Assembly: GCF_963678635.1 (NCBI RefSeq)
Contig: NC_087070.1
Location: 36,087,109 to 36,151,108 of the forward strand
Origin: Symsagittifera roscoffensis
Lineage: Eukaryota > Xenacoelomorpha > Acoela > Convolutidae
Length of the DNA stretch: 64,000 bases
Direction of reading: 5' to 3'
The notes under the pieces were generated by a model, which had not been told where the DNA came from, did not search any database, and saw only the letters and a program-made list of their open reading frames with translations. Shown in pieces: positions 11,425 to 22,769 of this stretch (the stretch's first letter is position 1; the number at the start of each line of letters is the position of its first letter). A program made the position numbers and the translations under genes.

Positions 11425-12213
11425 CTACTGAGGAGCCTCGGGCTCTCTCGATGCACGTAAATCCAGAACCTCGGGCCCTCTCGATACACACAGCTCCTGG
11501 GCTGTTGTCCCGGGGCGTGTGTCGTTGGATCCCTCCGAGGATCTCATGCTAGCCAGAAGTTCCGGTGACACTTGGCTCACCTTCGCCATATACAGCTCCT
11601 TCAGGTGCTTTATTTCATCCTCCTTATAAGCCAACTGTAGATCTTTGTACTTATTCTTACATTCGTCTCTTTCTCGAGCTATTGCCCTGTACTCCTGGAG
11701 TTTGGCACACAGCTCGCTCTGATCTTTCTCCTTCTTTTCCAGCGTCTGGATCTCTATTTCACTCACCCTCACTTTCTTCGAAGGAGGAGCAGCTGTAGGG
11801 GAGTCGACCGAATGTGACGGGCCTGGCCCATCAGGTTGTCTCTTCGCTCCGATGAGTGGCTGCGCCGGTTGGACTGGTATGGGCATCTCACCTAGCCGGT
11901 GGTCCCTCTGTTCGCCTAGTCCTGGCTCACGAGCCATGTCGTGGCCAGACATTTCTCCACGCCTCCATCTCATCAGTCGATTTCGGCCTCTCTCGGCGGT
12001 CCCGGACTCACCGAAGCCCAACATCAACACGACTTCCGTAGGGTGATTCCCTCGACCCTCTCGTCCTAATGCATTGAGGAGCGCGACTACAAACATCGCC
12101 AGCCCCGGGTCTTCTCGTGTGAAATCGCAATCGATCACACGCTGATAGATCTTGTCTAGAGTCGCTCCTAGACTCGCTGAGAGGAATTCCATGAGTTCGT
12201 TCGTATCACCCAT
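11425..12213 (-). pseudogene. N-terminal part of the post-integrase ORF, coiled coil
   Basis: It has a good ATG after 430 bases of non-coding sequence, so this is probably the start of the large downstream protein. Residues 1-60 are helical and acidic. Residues 60-140 are Gly/Arg/Pro-rich. Residues ~143-152 read PPSKKVRVSE, like a short nuclear localisation signal. Residues 155-215 form a charged heptad-rich helix likely to be a coiled coil. The TAG ending it is followed in the same frame by open sequence leading into the SGNH domain, so the stop may be a mutation or a readthrough site. I do not recognise the family. Confidence 0.65.
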
Positions 12214-12643
12214 TTCTTATCGTGTTGATTCTTGCTGTCGTGTAGTGTCTTCCTGTCTCGTTTCGATTCAATGGTTTCAATAAACAATTTTTGATCAATC
12301 AAGATCTAAAAAACAAGTCGCGACTTAAAAGCATCATTTTTGCATACAACATCATTCAACTCTTTAAAACTCTCCATTGAAATTCTCTTCTTAATTCTGA
12401 TTTAAAAATTTAGCACCAAGGTGGATCGTCCACCTTTATCTTTGTCAGAGTAGCACGAATGAGCGCTGACACAAAACATAAAACATATCATAACAATAAC
12501 ATAACACATAAACACAAAACATCACACGCATATACTATCACACAAAGACATAATCCCTAATACTGTACCTAAAACCTAACCTAATCTAAAACTTGACTCT
12601 AATTCTTAACTTAATAAAAACCACTTATCGCCGAGCGCAATTC
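12214..12643 (-). other. Non-coding gap between macro ORF and post-integrase ORF
   Basis: An AT-rich stretch with CA/TA-rich runs (12470-12560) and no ORF or domain. It separates the pol-linked frames from the ATG at 12213 and is where a promoter or splice acceptor for the downstream ORF would be expected. I saw no clear nematode-type TTTTCAG acceptor on the coding strand. Confidence 0.5.
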
Positions 12644-13079
12644 TTAGCATATGCTCAGATAGTATTTTTTATGTAAGTAAACCTCTATGTCAGTCTCTGA
12701 AAATATCACATGTACAAGTGCGTACAACTCTCTCGGATGTAGCTTTCCCCTATTAGGATCGTATACTGGCAACGAGAGAGAGGTCACTCCTCTCTCAACC
12801 AAAAAATCCCTAAGTCGAGTCAAGGCCAATACCAAGCTCTTTGGATCTACGTGTTGCCTATCAGTGGCCTTGGTAACCAGGAAACACAAATAGTTCCCTG
12901 GTATCTGTGATGCAACAGGGGGCAGCGCATTCATCCCTCCCACACCAGGCCTCTGTTTCCATAAAAACTCGATATTCTGATACTCTCTTTTGAAGTCAGC
13001 CGCTAGTGGTGTTTTGAAGCTTACGTCCGCGGTTATCGCTATGGCGCACGTGCGTTCCGTGAGTATGAAATCGCTGTCG
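12644..13079 (-). CDS. Macro domain (ADP-ribose-binding type), TARG1-like
   Basis: About 145 codons in a frame open from a TGA near 13110; no good ATG is present, so translation probably comes from the integrase frame, which overlaps by ~70 nt. The order of elements fits a macro domain of the TARG1/OARD1 type: a core strand CAIAITADVSF, then PLAADFKREY (the helix after the first ligand loop), a short GVGG turn, YLCFLVTKAT (the 'Y-LITK' strand with its Lys), a long helix ALTRLRDFLVERG, VTSLSLPVYDP (the 'SIPRIGCGLD' strand and loop, with Asp kept but the Gly-rich loop changed), HPRELYALV and IEVYLH at the end. Such domains bind or remove ADP-ribose. Catalytic ability here is uncertain because the second loop is unusual. 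It could also be a decayed host capture. Confidence 0.7.
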
Positions 13080-14064
13080 TTATGACGATATTGTTCGAAT
13101 AATGGTTCGGTAGATCAAAATACGATTCAAAGATTCGTCCAAAAGGTGGTTTTTTAGCATTCTCGCCCTCTGTCTCTAGTTCTCCGGTTTCTCTTGCCGA
13201 TTTCAATTTTTTTATTATCAGATTTTCGGTGTGGGTGAGTCCTACCCCCACTCCCCGGACAAAAATATCCATCGACGTCCCCGTCGATCGCCCAAAGTCT
13301 AGGAGATCGAGGTTGGAGTGTGGAACACGTAGAGGACCATCTGGGGCGACCCACATAGACTCGGTATTGTCATGACTGATGTATTTGATGCCGTCTTTAT
13401 CGACGTCGTGAATCGTCAGGATCGTCTCTTTTGGATGTGTCGGCAGATCATGGAGCCATTCGAGTACGCGCAAGTTCGTTAGTTCTTGCTCATGAGTCTG
13501 TTCCGCTTCTGGTTCGAACTCTGCTTCCGGTTCTGATCGATCGTCGATCCAATCTTGATCCATATCATTCACCAAGTCGATTTCTTCTAGCATCGCCACT
13601 TCGTCCAGTCCCACTAGCGAGTTCATGACATCACTTACAACTATCCTGTCTACGACGAAATCCTCGTCGTACGGATTGTACTTCTTCTCGTTTTTTCCTC
13701 TCTTGCTCTGGCGTGTTTCCATAGTGAGAGGAAAGTCAGGCTGTATTCCTTTGTCAATTTCGGTTTGTTCCGGGCAGTCCCAGTCTTCTTCGGCATAAGG
13801 TAGAGTTTCATCGTCCACCTCTACTCGCTCGGTCAACTCGAGATCCAGTCGTAGATCGCAATCGTCCACCACCTCATTCCCGTCGTTCTTGTCGCGAGTA
13901 CCCCTTTCATTCACTTCACAAGCAGGATCCACTATCAAATAGTCTCCCTCTTGCATGTCCGCTGGGATGCACCAATCCTCTGACGAGGCATTGTGTGGTT
14001 TGATGTTTTCATAATGAGCCGCTCTTCCAGTGCTCAATCGATAAAAACGACCTCCTTGGTGCAC
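13039..14064 (-). pseudogene. Integrase C-terminal tail with GPY/F module
   Basis: Just upstream of the first listed codon this frame reads RGPFQITEV, the GPY/F module found at the C-terminus of many Ty3/Gypsy integrases. It continues with GGRFYRL and an acidic tail, and METRQSKRGKNEKKYNPY resembles the basic tail common after this module. The following ~120 residues (IKYISHDNTESMWVAPDG and onward) match nothing I know. A poly-A run near 14095 probably caused the phase change from the integrase core. The frame ends at 13039, inside the macro-domain frame. Confidence 0.75.
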
Positions 14065-14094
14065 TTCTGTTATCTGAAATGGACCACGCCATTT

Positions 14095-14598
14095 TTAAAA
14101 AAATTTCTTGGTTCCTTTTGGTGGAACCACTTCCTGGAACACCCAAACGTAGTCGCCAACCGAGTAGGCTTTCGCATCACCTGTCCTTTTATCAAACCTC
14201 CTTTTTTGTCTAATTTGCGCCTGTTGCGTATTCCTCCTGCATAAGTCATTGAGGTCCTGCTGTCTTCTAATAACATCCCGCACGTACGTCTGCGGTGCTG
14301 TCCTCTTCCCCTCATATTCAGGGTAGAAAAACGTCAATGGGAGCGCTTTTTCATGACCCGTTAACATCATGTGCGGACTTATTCCCGTGGTGGAATGCTC
14401 CGTGCTGTTGTAAGCACCCATCACTCGCGGCAAGTGCTTGTCCCAGTCATCCATGTAACGCGAGCAGTAGACTCTCAGCATGGATACCAGTGTGCGGTTT
14501 TGCCTCTCGACTAGGCCATTCGTTTGCGGGTGATAAGTGGTCGAGTGGGCCTGCGCTACCTGCGACCTTTTCATCAACTCCTTCGTGAGATCACCCAC
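14095..14598 (-). pseudogene. Integrase catalytic core, second half
   Basis: It contains YHPQTNGLVERQNRTL, the region carrying the catalytic Glu of the DDE triad, preceded in the same phase by QSDNGKAF with the second catalytic Asp (about 14615). Typical downstream features are NSTEHSTTGISPHMMLTG and DRTGDAKAY-like text before the GPY/F module. The upstream half of the integrase lies in another phase ending at 14591, so one small indel near 14640 splits the enzyme. Confidence 0.85.
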
Positions 14599-15907
14599 GA
14601 ATGCTTTGCCATTGTCCGATTGAACGTGATGGGGCAGCCATGCCTCCTATCCACACATTTATCAAATGATCACATGTTTCTTCCGCCGATGCTGTCATGC
14701 AGGGTGCTGCTTCCGCATACTTCGTAAAATGGTCGATCATTACCAGCACCTGATTATAGCCCGTTGCTGTCATGCAGATTTTCTGATGATCAATTTGCAC
14801 CACTTCGTTGAAACCTGACGACTCCATTGACTGTAGGGGGAACCTTAGTTTCCTGGGATCCTTCACCTGCTGACATGACAGGCATGCGGCGATCCACTTC
14901 TCACAAGCCTTTTTCAATCCCGACCATTCGAATCGTTTCTGTATCCTGTTATACACTTTGTCCACGCCTTGATGGCCCATCTGATCATGTGAGCGAAAGA
15001 GCAATTTGGTCTGGTACAACTGTGGTAACACTATTGAATTGTATTTATAGAGGACCTTGTCCTCCTCTTTTCGCTTGCAGGCAACGATTCCGTCCTTATT
15101 CAGGTACAACAAGTCGTTTCGCTTCAGGTAGAATTGCTTCAAGATCTTGTAGCTGTCTTCTTCCAAGTCTCCCTTGTCAGGTGCTCCATTCTCGATCCAT
15201 CTCTTCAGACTGCTCGTCATTCTATCATTTCGTTGAGCCCTTAGGAGATCCGACAGCCTGTACCTGGCTTTCAAATACGTCTTTACCACGTTCATTTGCC
15301 CACTCATTATCTCCGGAGCATGAGCATCGTCCATCAACTTGACACACCATATCTTTTTCAAAGGCGTAGCTTCCTGCACAGATGGTTCCAGATTGGTACG
15401 GACGACCGTACCGTGTGGCAGCAATCTGGTTGGGCGTTTCGAAACTGCTATCCGCTCGAGCTCGTCTGCGGCATTATCTACCACAGTGCCCTCTTCATCT
15501 GAGGTGTATCTGTCCCTGTCTGGATCCTGATGTGTTTCTCGGTCCAGCCCAAGCTGCTTCCAGTCTACCAATAAGGAGTGGATTGCGATCTCTGACATAT
15601 CGGAATTTGAAGTTGTTTCAGACGTGTTGTCCCAGGACTGGGGCCTCGAGTCAACACTTGAGTCGACTGATTCCTCAACATCATATTCCAAGTTGTCTGA
15701 GATGTTTCTCGACTCCCCGGACAAAATTCTGTTCTTAGGGGGTCTCGTCAACCTCTCCCCGGACAAGTCGTCCTGCACGGGCTCAAAGGAAGGTGTCTGA
15801 CTCCTCAGACGAGTCGTCCTTGACTGGCTCGAAGGTATCAGACTCCCCGGACATTGTCTCGTCCACGGACGAACAATCTGGGCTCGGCTCGTATTCTTCT
15901 TTTGCAT
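14591..15907 (-). pseudogene. Integrase N-terminal zinc domain and first half of core
   Basis: Residues 307-345 carry the HHCC zinc finger (HDQMGH, then CLSC). Residues 371-373 hold the first catalytic Asp in VVQIDHQK, followed by VMIDHFTKYAEA. Residues 1-210 are a charged, Ser-rich spacer between RNase H and integrase, containing two SGE-type motifs. The frame overlaps the pol frame by 125 nt. An ATG is present at 15907, but the sequence reads as continuous with pol after a frameshift. Confidence 0.85.
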
Positions 15908-18767
15908 CCGTGAAATGCACTCTCCTCGTGAAGCTAGATTTCGACCTGATCCTGACTTCCTCAGTATCTTGGTTCTGATTCAGTGTTCCATATTCAGTGA
16001 ACGAAGTTCTCAACAAGACTTTCTTCGGCATCGAGCTCACCAGCTGGTTGACAATCGACCTGCAATCCCGTTCAACGCCTCGGCTGCGAATGGACACTGG
16101 CCTCTTCTCTGTTCTCTCGGTGACAGTCAACCGCTGCATGGTCTCCATCCATTCACGATCATGCCTATCCACTTCCCTGTCCAACAAGTCACGGAGCTTT
16201 CCCATGACGTCCGGCGCCACGTTCACCGTCCTGTTCAATAGAGCCATGCTGTTTATACCTAATCTGGTAAGTTCTTGCTGCACCAAGTTGGATCGAACTA
16301 GCAGATCCAACGGAACGGGCTCGCCTCTGGCTAAAAGCTTTATCTCCGCGGCCGTCTCCACTGGAAGGTCAGGATGTCCGGGTATAGGATGCCCTGACTT
16401 GTCTAACCACCTAGTAAGTGGTAGTTTGTCGTAGGTTTCTTTGTCCAGAAAGGAAACCCCATCTTTGATCTCTGATTGGTTAGCCTGCTTCTCCTCGAGG
16501 CGCTCATAAAATTCTGTCTTTTTACTGAGGCTATCTGCGTTCTGATGCTTGTCACGGGTACGGTGCTCTATGATCATGTGGCATCCATCCAGGCGCACGA
16601 TCCAACGACCAATATAACTTTGGTCCATCGAATAGGTTTTCAGCCAGGCAAGGGCACAATTATCCACACGTAATTTGAAGGGAGCACTCCCCAAGTAGCC
16701 CCTGTATTTTTCCACGAAAGTGATCACCGCAAACATCTCCGCTTTTGGTGCGCCGTACTTCATTTCAGTATCATTCAGGACTTTACTTCCGTAGGCTATC
16801 GGACGAAGAACCGTTCTCCCGTTCCACTCCTGCTCTTGGTGAAGTATGCCCGATATCGCAACCACTGATGCATCCGTGTCCAGCACGAACATCCCCTTCT
16901 CTGTCGGCATGCCGAGGACCGGTGCCTCGCAAAGTTCACGTTTGATGTTTTCAAATGAAACTTGCGCCTCATCAGTCCAGGTGAACTTTTTGCCCTTGTT
17001 TCTCATCAACCTCTGCATGGGGTATATTTTGTCAGCATACCCCTTGATTAACTCTCGATAATAATTAGCGAATCCCAAAAAACTCATCAGCTGTGTATCT
17101 GTCTTAGGTGCCTTCCAGGTCAGCACCGCTTCAACCGCTTCGGGATCTGGTCTCACTCCATGTTTGTCAACCAGGCGGCCCAGATACTTTATGGAATCCC
17201 TGAGGATTTCACACTTAGAGGGTTTACATTTCAGACCCGCCTGCTTCATGCAAGAAAACACCTCCTCCAACCTCTCTATGTGGTCTTCTAAGGTTGGTGT
17301 TGCAATCACGACATCATCGACACAACACGTGATGAGATTCCCGTATTTCTTAGTGACGCTCGTGAGTGCCTGGGCCATCAGTCGCTGGAATGTGGCCGTC
17401 GCGTTGCACAATCCGAATGGCATCCTCTTCCACTGGAACAATCCCAGCTCACACGCGAAGCCTGTTTTCTCTCGATCTTGCTTTCTGAGTGGCACTTGCC
17501 AGAACGCAGAGCCCAAATCCAACGTCGTGAAGAACTTCGCGTCTCCCAGCTTGGATAGGCTCTCATCGATGCGGGGAATCGGGTATGCGTCCTTTATAGT
17601 CACTGCGTTCAGATAACGGAAATCACAACAAAATCTGAGTTGTCCCCCTTTCTTTTTCGCCATGACCACGCCACAAGCCCAAGGGGACTTCGACGGCTCG
17701 ATCATGTCGTACTCCATTAACATCTCGATCTCCTTCCTACACGCTTCTGACTTGTTTGGGGTCATTTTTCTCGCCCCTTCCCTATGAGGTACCGAGCCCT
17801 CTTCTATCTCAATCTCGTGTTCTACAAAATTACAACAACCTATGTCGGCCTTATGCTTCGAAAAAACGTCTGCGTTCCGATTTAGCACCGCTCTGAGCGA
17901 ATCTTGTTCTTTGTCTGATATTTTACCCTTCAGATGTTCTATCTCAGGTAAGACAGGTTTATTCGCTGCTAACTCTGCTTCCGTCGGCCTCTCAGGAAAG
18001 TTGGAACAACTAGACAGCCCATCATCTGTCTCCGACTTCATTGAAAACAATTTCCTAGAAGATTTCAATTCATTCACTCTCCTCTTTATACATTCTTGGT
18101 TCGCATGCAATGGACATTTAGTTACATCAAATTTTTTCAAGTTCTCCACACTCTGAAAGTCTGTGTTCAGAGGCAAAGCGTAGCCAAGTTTCTTTCCCCT
18201 CTGTATTGTCACTGTTGTTGCTTCTGTGTTCAATAACACACTCACACATAGTCCGCTCTGAGTGAGTGAGAAGCTTCTTCCTAAAATAGCCGAGCTTTTA
18301 CTGTTTGGATTTGGTACCAGACACACCTGTCTGTCATTGCTGAGTTCATTCAAGTTCCTCATCCTTAACGTCGCTACTACGGCTTGGTTTGGTTTTAATC
18401 TAACTTTTCGATCCAGAAAAATCGGCACCTTGGCCTGGTTAATTAAGATCTTATTAAGGGGTCTCTTTTCATACTTTCTCTCAGGATCCTTGATCCTAAT
18501 CAACCCGTCATTGAGATCGATTGTGACGTCAAAGTTGCGAACGAAATCCCTTCCTAAGATGAACTGATCGGATTCGTCCAAATTCTCCACTACTAGGAAG
18601 CTCATCCAAAGATGTCTTCCTCCGAGCTGCAGTGAAATGATCGGGGTTCGTCCACTCACATAGATCGCTCCCTGATTGGCCGCTGCCAACCTGATGTTTG
18701 TCGGTATGAGATCCGACCTCTCGAAACCCATGTCGGTCCAAGTTTTGACTGGCATGACACTAACCAC
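15783..18767 (-). pseudogene. Pol: protease C-terminal part, RT and RNase H
   Basis: This 994-codon frame starts in the protease just after the active site; the FILGRDFVRNFD stretch at residues 69-80 is the usual end of a retropepsin. The reverse transcriptase spans about 330-545: TLDLGSAFWQ at 415-424 has the first catalytic Asp, MPFGLCNA at 449-456 follows, and CVDD at 482-485 is the polymerase box, with Cys in the position usually held by Tyr or Phe. RNase H spans about 615-750 with Asp632 (DTDAS), Glu677, Asp702 and Asp745 (NADSLSKK). The last ~240 residues are a spacer. It makes cDNA from the element's RNA. The first codon is GTG because the true reading frame comes from upstream. Confidence 0.93.
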
Positions 18768-19864
18768 TGCTCCCGTTGTTCGAGCATCGCGTTGTGTCCG
18801 ATCCGTTTAACCTTCAGCTCCTCTTGACCAATGTATATCCGGCCAATCTGATCGTTCGCATCAGTTATGTGAGCTTTCGTGTAGATATTGATGCCATCCA
18901 CATTCATTAGGGTCGGGTAAGGGCCATGGACATCGATATAATGTCCGTCCACTTTCATCAGCCTCGGACCTCCCGTTGTGAGCAGCGCTCGCACTGCCCT
19001 GGAGTCCAGTTTGGGATCTCTCTCCTTCAGGTAGTCGGCATAGATGTCCAGGTGGACTAGTGTAATCTCGGATGGTTCACTCAAGTTCTTGACCACCTGG
19101 TGCCCTGCGACTGAGATGATGGACATTATTTTGGTCCCCTCCTTCGTCATGCCGAAAGTCTTACCAGATATAACGTTCAGTTTTAGTCCCTGTTTCCTGG
19201 GTTCCTCTTTGTCTTCTACTTTTGTCGTTTTACCCAGAACATTAAAACTTTTCCGAAGATCTGTGCCTTCCAGCTCCGACCTTACCCATTGCTCCACTTC
19301 TTTCGTGGCTAGGTCCTGTTTGACATTCTGCAGCGCTGTCCTTGCCGCCAGGCCGTAATCCACCTTGAGTGGGCTAGACGACTCTGCTTCGAGGTTCGAG
19401 GCTACCACCTCGTCAGGCCATGTCTTAACCTTTTTGGTCGTGAAGGTGCTCGGTGTCGTCTCCTTTCTCCGATATTCAGCCTCGTTCATCAGACGTGCTC
19501 GACTGGCCTTGACACCCGAAAGCGCCTCTTCATGGCGGGGATGTTTCGCGTCCGCTACTGCATCCCAAAATTGAGTACAATCCGACTTGAAGTGTCCCTC
19601 CAAATTACAGAAGAAACACCTCGGACCATATTTCATGATGAGCCCTCTGACGTACTCTTCATGATCCTTGTCGGTCGCGTCGGCGTCCTCGAGAAAGTAG
19701 CCTATGGCCTTCATGTTCTGTTTGTATGCAGAACACGCGGAAACGTGATGATCCATCGAACCACAATTCGCACACGACCTCCTCTTATCCATGTCATCGC
19801 GAGGTTTGTACCAACTGGAATTCGCACCAGTGTTTGTCCCGCTATGTCCAACTGGAATTCGCAC
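18656..19864 (-). pseudogene. Nucleocapsid with two CCHC knuckles, leading into protease
   Basis: Two zinc knuckles are visible, CANCGSMDHHVSAC (residues ~34-47) and CFFCNLEGHFKSDC (~82-95), which bind element RNA in the particle. After them come ~250 residues of linker and then the start of the aspartic protease. The frame reaches HNAML and slips at the catalytic Asp codon near 18775, after which the protease continues in the pol frame. The upstream border overlaps the capsid frame by 154 nt. The listed first codon is GTG and is not a real start. Confidence 0.85.
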
Positions 19865-20361
19865 CAGTTGCCATAATTGCTGTAACGGTTTTGCGCCCTC
19901 GGTTTTATGAAGAAATACTCGCGTGACTTCATACGCAAGTCGTCGGGCGTGGGAAACTGGTCAAGCGACAGGGTGAAGTGAGTGGCCAACATCGTCTTCA
20001 ACTCCTCACTCCTTACTCCGTCCATGAACTTCGAAGCAATCGCCAAGTTTCGCTCGGATATTTTCTCATCTGGGTTGCTTCTCCTCCTAAGCAATTCAAG
20101 GTCGTCCAAAAATTTATCTATGGATTCGTCCTCTCTTTGACGCCTCTTCTCGAACTTCACCATAGCCTGGTGCCCTTGTACTCTAGAGCCGAAACGATTC
20201 AGCAGGATGTCGAATATCTTGCGAGCGCTGTCTCTCTCATTGGCTCTTTTCGCCATAACACAACTTAATGCAGTACCCTCCAGATTGCTCGTCAGCGCGC
20301 TGCACTCTTGTTTCTTGGAGAGATTCTCTTCCTCAAAGTGTAACTTCATCACATCTATCAA
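19711..20361 (-). pseudogene. Gag capsid domain of element 1
   Basis: This carries a retrotransposon gag helical region: FDILLNRFGSRVQGHQAM, FEKRRQREDESIDKFLDDLE and LRRRSNPDEK are typical of Ty3-like capsids. Element 2 on the plus strand has the matching protein at 52690-53203. Comparing the two shows that element 1 lacks one base near 20357, which splits capsid from the upstream gag segment. The listed first codon is TTG, so it is a continuation rather than a gene start. Confidence 0.88.
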
Positions 20362-21308
20362 GTATCAATGCAGCCGTCTGACTCGTCTTTATATGACTTC
20401 GGCTTTTTCAGTGTCCTTCTTGACCTCTCTCCTCTCTCGGTTGACTTCGAGAGCTTGGTGATGAATGTTTCGAGAGATCTGTTCAGAGGCTCAAACATCG
20501 AGGCATACATCGTTGTGTCCTGTGAGACCGTAGTCAGATCTGGTACTGAACTGACTTGTGGCACAGTTGGCAACCTTGTCTCCGGGGTGGCATCTGCCTC
20601 CGGCGGAACTGGATTCGTCCAGCCAGGCCTCGACGGGGCTGCCCTTGGCCGCTCCTTGTTTCTGGGTTCGTAGTTCGTTCTCGAGCCTTGCTGGGCTCTG
20701 GCATTGCTGCCCGTACCATCTCCATCATTTGCATGGCGTGAGCGCTCCCTTGGGTTGGAACGCTCCTGCCAATTGCTCCAATTCAGGATCGCGTCAAGCT
20801 TCCGCATCATTGAGTCAGACTTTGCATCTAACCTTTTCTCCAGGCTAGTCATCGTGTGGGCGTAGGTACTATCATGATCGTTCAACAATCGTTCGATCTC
20901 CCTGGTCATCCTAGCCTCTCTTTCGTATGACTCCTTGTTTGCCTGTGCCAGGCTCTCCGCCAGGCATTGATCGGTGTTGCGAATCAACTGAGCCTGATCA
21001 ACCCTCGCCTGCGACTTCACGTGCGTTAGTTCGTCTCTCAGATTCTCTTGACCTTTGTGAGCTCTCTCATCAACCTGATCTATTCTTTTAGTCATGTCCC
21101 GCCTCAGTTCATCTAGACCATTCATTACGCTAGCGAACATGTCACTTATGTCGCCAGTGGCCCCAAATGACGGGGTTAGTCCCAGAGAAGATGAGGTCAA
21201 CTGCGGCTGCAGCCTGGTGCTTGATGACGCACCGCCTTTTTGCTTGCTCATCGACGTCATTAATCTGTCGAAGGTTGATGACGCTCCCATCGTTATCCCA
21301 TCTGACAT
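20358..21308 (-). pseudogene. Gag N-terminal half: coiled coil and Arg-rich linker
   Basis: It starts with ATG. Residues ~55-165 are a charged heptad-rich region, likely a coiled coil (DELRRDMTKRIDQVDERAHK). Residues 180-250 are Arg/Gly/Pro-rich. The end (PLNRSLETFITKLS, then KKPKSYKDESDGCIDT) is almost the same as in element 2 near 52600-52720, where the frame runs on into capsid. It probably serves in particle assembly. Confidence 0.8.
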
Positions 21309-21326
21309 GGGCCTGGTCGGCGAGGT

Positions 21327-22013
21327 TCACGACGCCTTCCTGCTCATATCGTTCCTTGGGCACGGTGTGAAGTTCACATCCGGATGGGTTATCTCCGGGT
21401 AGTCATCACTGGAAGTCAAACCTACAGTTGGTAGTGACGCCATGCGTTCGTCGTACAAAGACTTCCAACTCTTCTTCGCCTTCGAACCCGTTTGTTCTTC
21501 ACTCGGGCTTATACTCGACATCATCGCGTTGTTGCTCTGCTTGGCCAGAGATGAGTGGGTACTAGCCGAATGTGAGTATTCTCCCCTCCACCTGTGACTT
21601 TTGGTCTCCGATTTGGACATCCCCTTGAATAATACTTCCTCTCGCGGGTCGACCTCGGAACGCTCCGAGGTCTCCTCTGTCCTCTCGACTTCCTCCCGCT
21701 CGAGGTCCTCGCTCGGCTCAAAGTCGGGTCGAATGAGCGTCTGTTCTCCCTCGTCAAAGGGGTCCACAAGCGTATCGCTCGCGGTTCCGGCTTCGGCGCT
21801 CCGCCTTTGATCGCCATCGAGGTTTTTCTCGCTCCTCAATCTCATTCCGCTCACTGAAAGATCAGGTTGACCTTTAGTCGATTCGTTTTCAGCAAACACG
21901 TCGGAGGCGCTGCTAAACGAGGACTGGCTACGCCTAGTTTTAAATTTTCGCGTGCTGCCCTTGCTCAGCCTGGGAATCTTAGTAGTCGATCCTAACGATT
22001 CCCTGCGCTGCAT
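21327..22013 (-). CDS. Acidic Ser-rich N-terminal gag or pre-gag protein
   Basis: The first ATG in this frame is at 22013; an upstream TTG at 22037 is not a likely eukaryotic start. The ~228-residue protein is Ser/Glu/Arg-rich with long charged runs and no recognised domain. Element 2 has a similar Ser/Glu-rich ORF at the same position (51227-51811). Only 18 bases separate its stop from the next ATG, so it may be the true gag start with a frame break, or a separate small protein. Confidence 0.6.
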   Translation of the reverse strand: MQRRESLGSTTKIPRLSKGSTRKFKTRRSQSSFSSASDVFAENESTKGQPDLSVSGMRLRSEKNLDGDQRRSAEAGTASDTLVDPFDEGEQTLIRPDFEPSEDLEREEVERTEETSERSEVDPREEVLFKGMSKSETKSHRWRGEYSHSASTHSSLAKQSNNAMMSSISPSEEQTGSKAKKSWKSLYDERMASLPTVGLTSSDDYPEITHPDVNFTPCPRNDMSRKAS

Positions 22014-22445
22014 ACTTTGTGACACAAAAAAAAACAATATTCGTATGTCGAAAAGTCAGTATCAATCTCTTAGGTTTCTCAATGACAATCTTAGTGACTC
22101 AGCTAGAGTTACACACACACACAGGGCCTGCTCAGTATTGATATAATGCTAACTCAACCCTGTCGTATAGTATAACAGTATCACAAGATTTTCACAAGAT
22201 ATAATCAACACACAAAACACAATAGATGATCAGATAAGAATATCCTACCGGTGACAGCGACCTTTTGTCAGTATCAATTTATCGCTACACAATTTATTAA
22301 GTCACTGCTTTGTTAAAATTAAACAATCTTTGATAAAAAGCAGTGATGATTCAGAAACAGATCAATAAAACTTAGTCTTAAAGAAAAAGACTTCCCCCAA
22401 TCGGACTGATCCGAAAGAACAAAGCCCGGGACACAGTCTTCTCAA

Positions 22446-22474
22446 GTGGGTGTGTATTTGCCTAATACACCCAC
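22446..22474 (-). other. Leader hairpin 1
   Basis: GTGGGTGT pairs with ACACCCAC across a short AT-rich loop; the inner part also pairs with a two-base bulge. It lies in the first half of the 182-bp duplication. Confidence 0.6.
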
Positions 22475-22630
22475 CGAGGTCTTCTTATAGGTGCCCCTCG
22501 ATTGCCTGAGCTGTCCTATCAAGTGGCTCAAGGCAACCTCTGATCGAAAACTTCTAAAGTCTATGAAAAATCTCCCCCACACCCGGAACGCTCCAAGTGC
22601 ACGAGAGCAGGGAACAACTTTTCTTCTCAA

Positions 22631-22659
22631 GTGAGTGTAAATTTGCTTAATACACTCAC
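22631..22659 (-). other. Leader hairpin 2
   Basis: GTGAGTGTA pairs perfectly with TACACTCAC. It is the duplicate of hairpin 1 with one G-C pair replaced by A-T, so pairing is kept. Confidence 0.6.
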
Positions 22660-22769
22660 CGAGGTCTTCTTTTATTTGTTCCCGGATTGCCCGAACTTTC
22701 TTATTAATTATCTCAAGGCAACCGCACAACCAAAATCACAATAAAAAAAAAAAAAAAAAAAATTTTTGC

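Noticed and set aside
3392-12213. Envelope gene in the post-integrase region
   Set aside because: I looked for a signal peptide, a C-terminal membrane anchor and a furin-type site. None is visible; the region has enzyme-like and acidic soluble segments instead.
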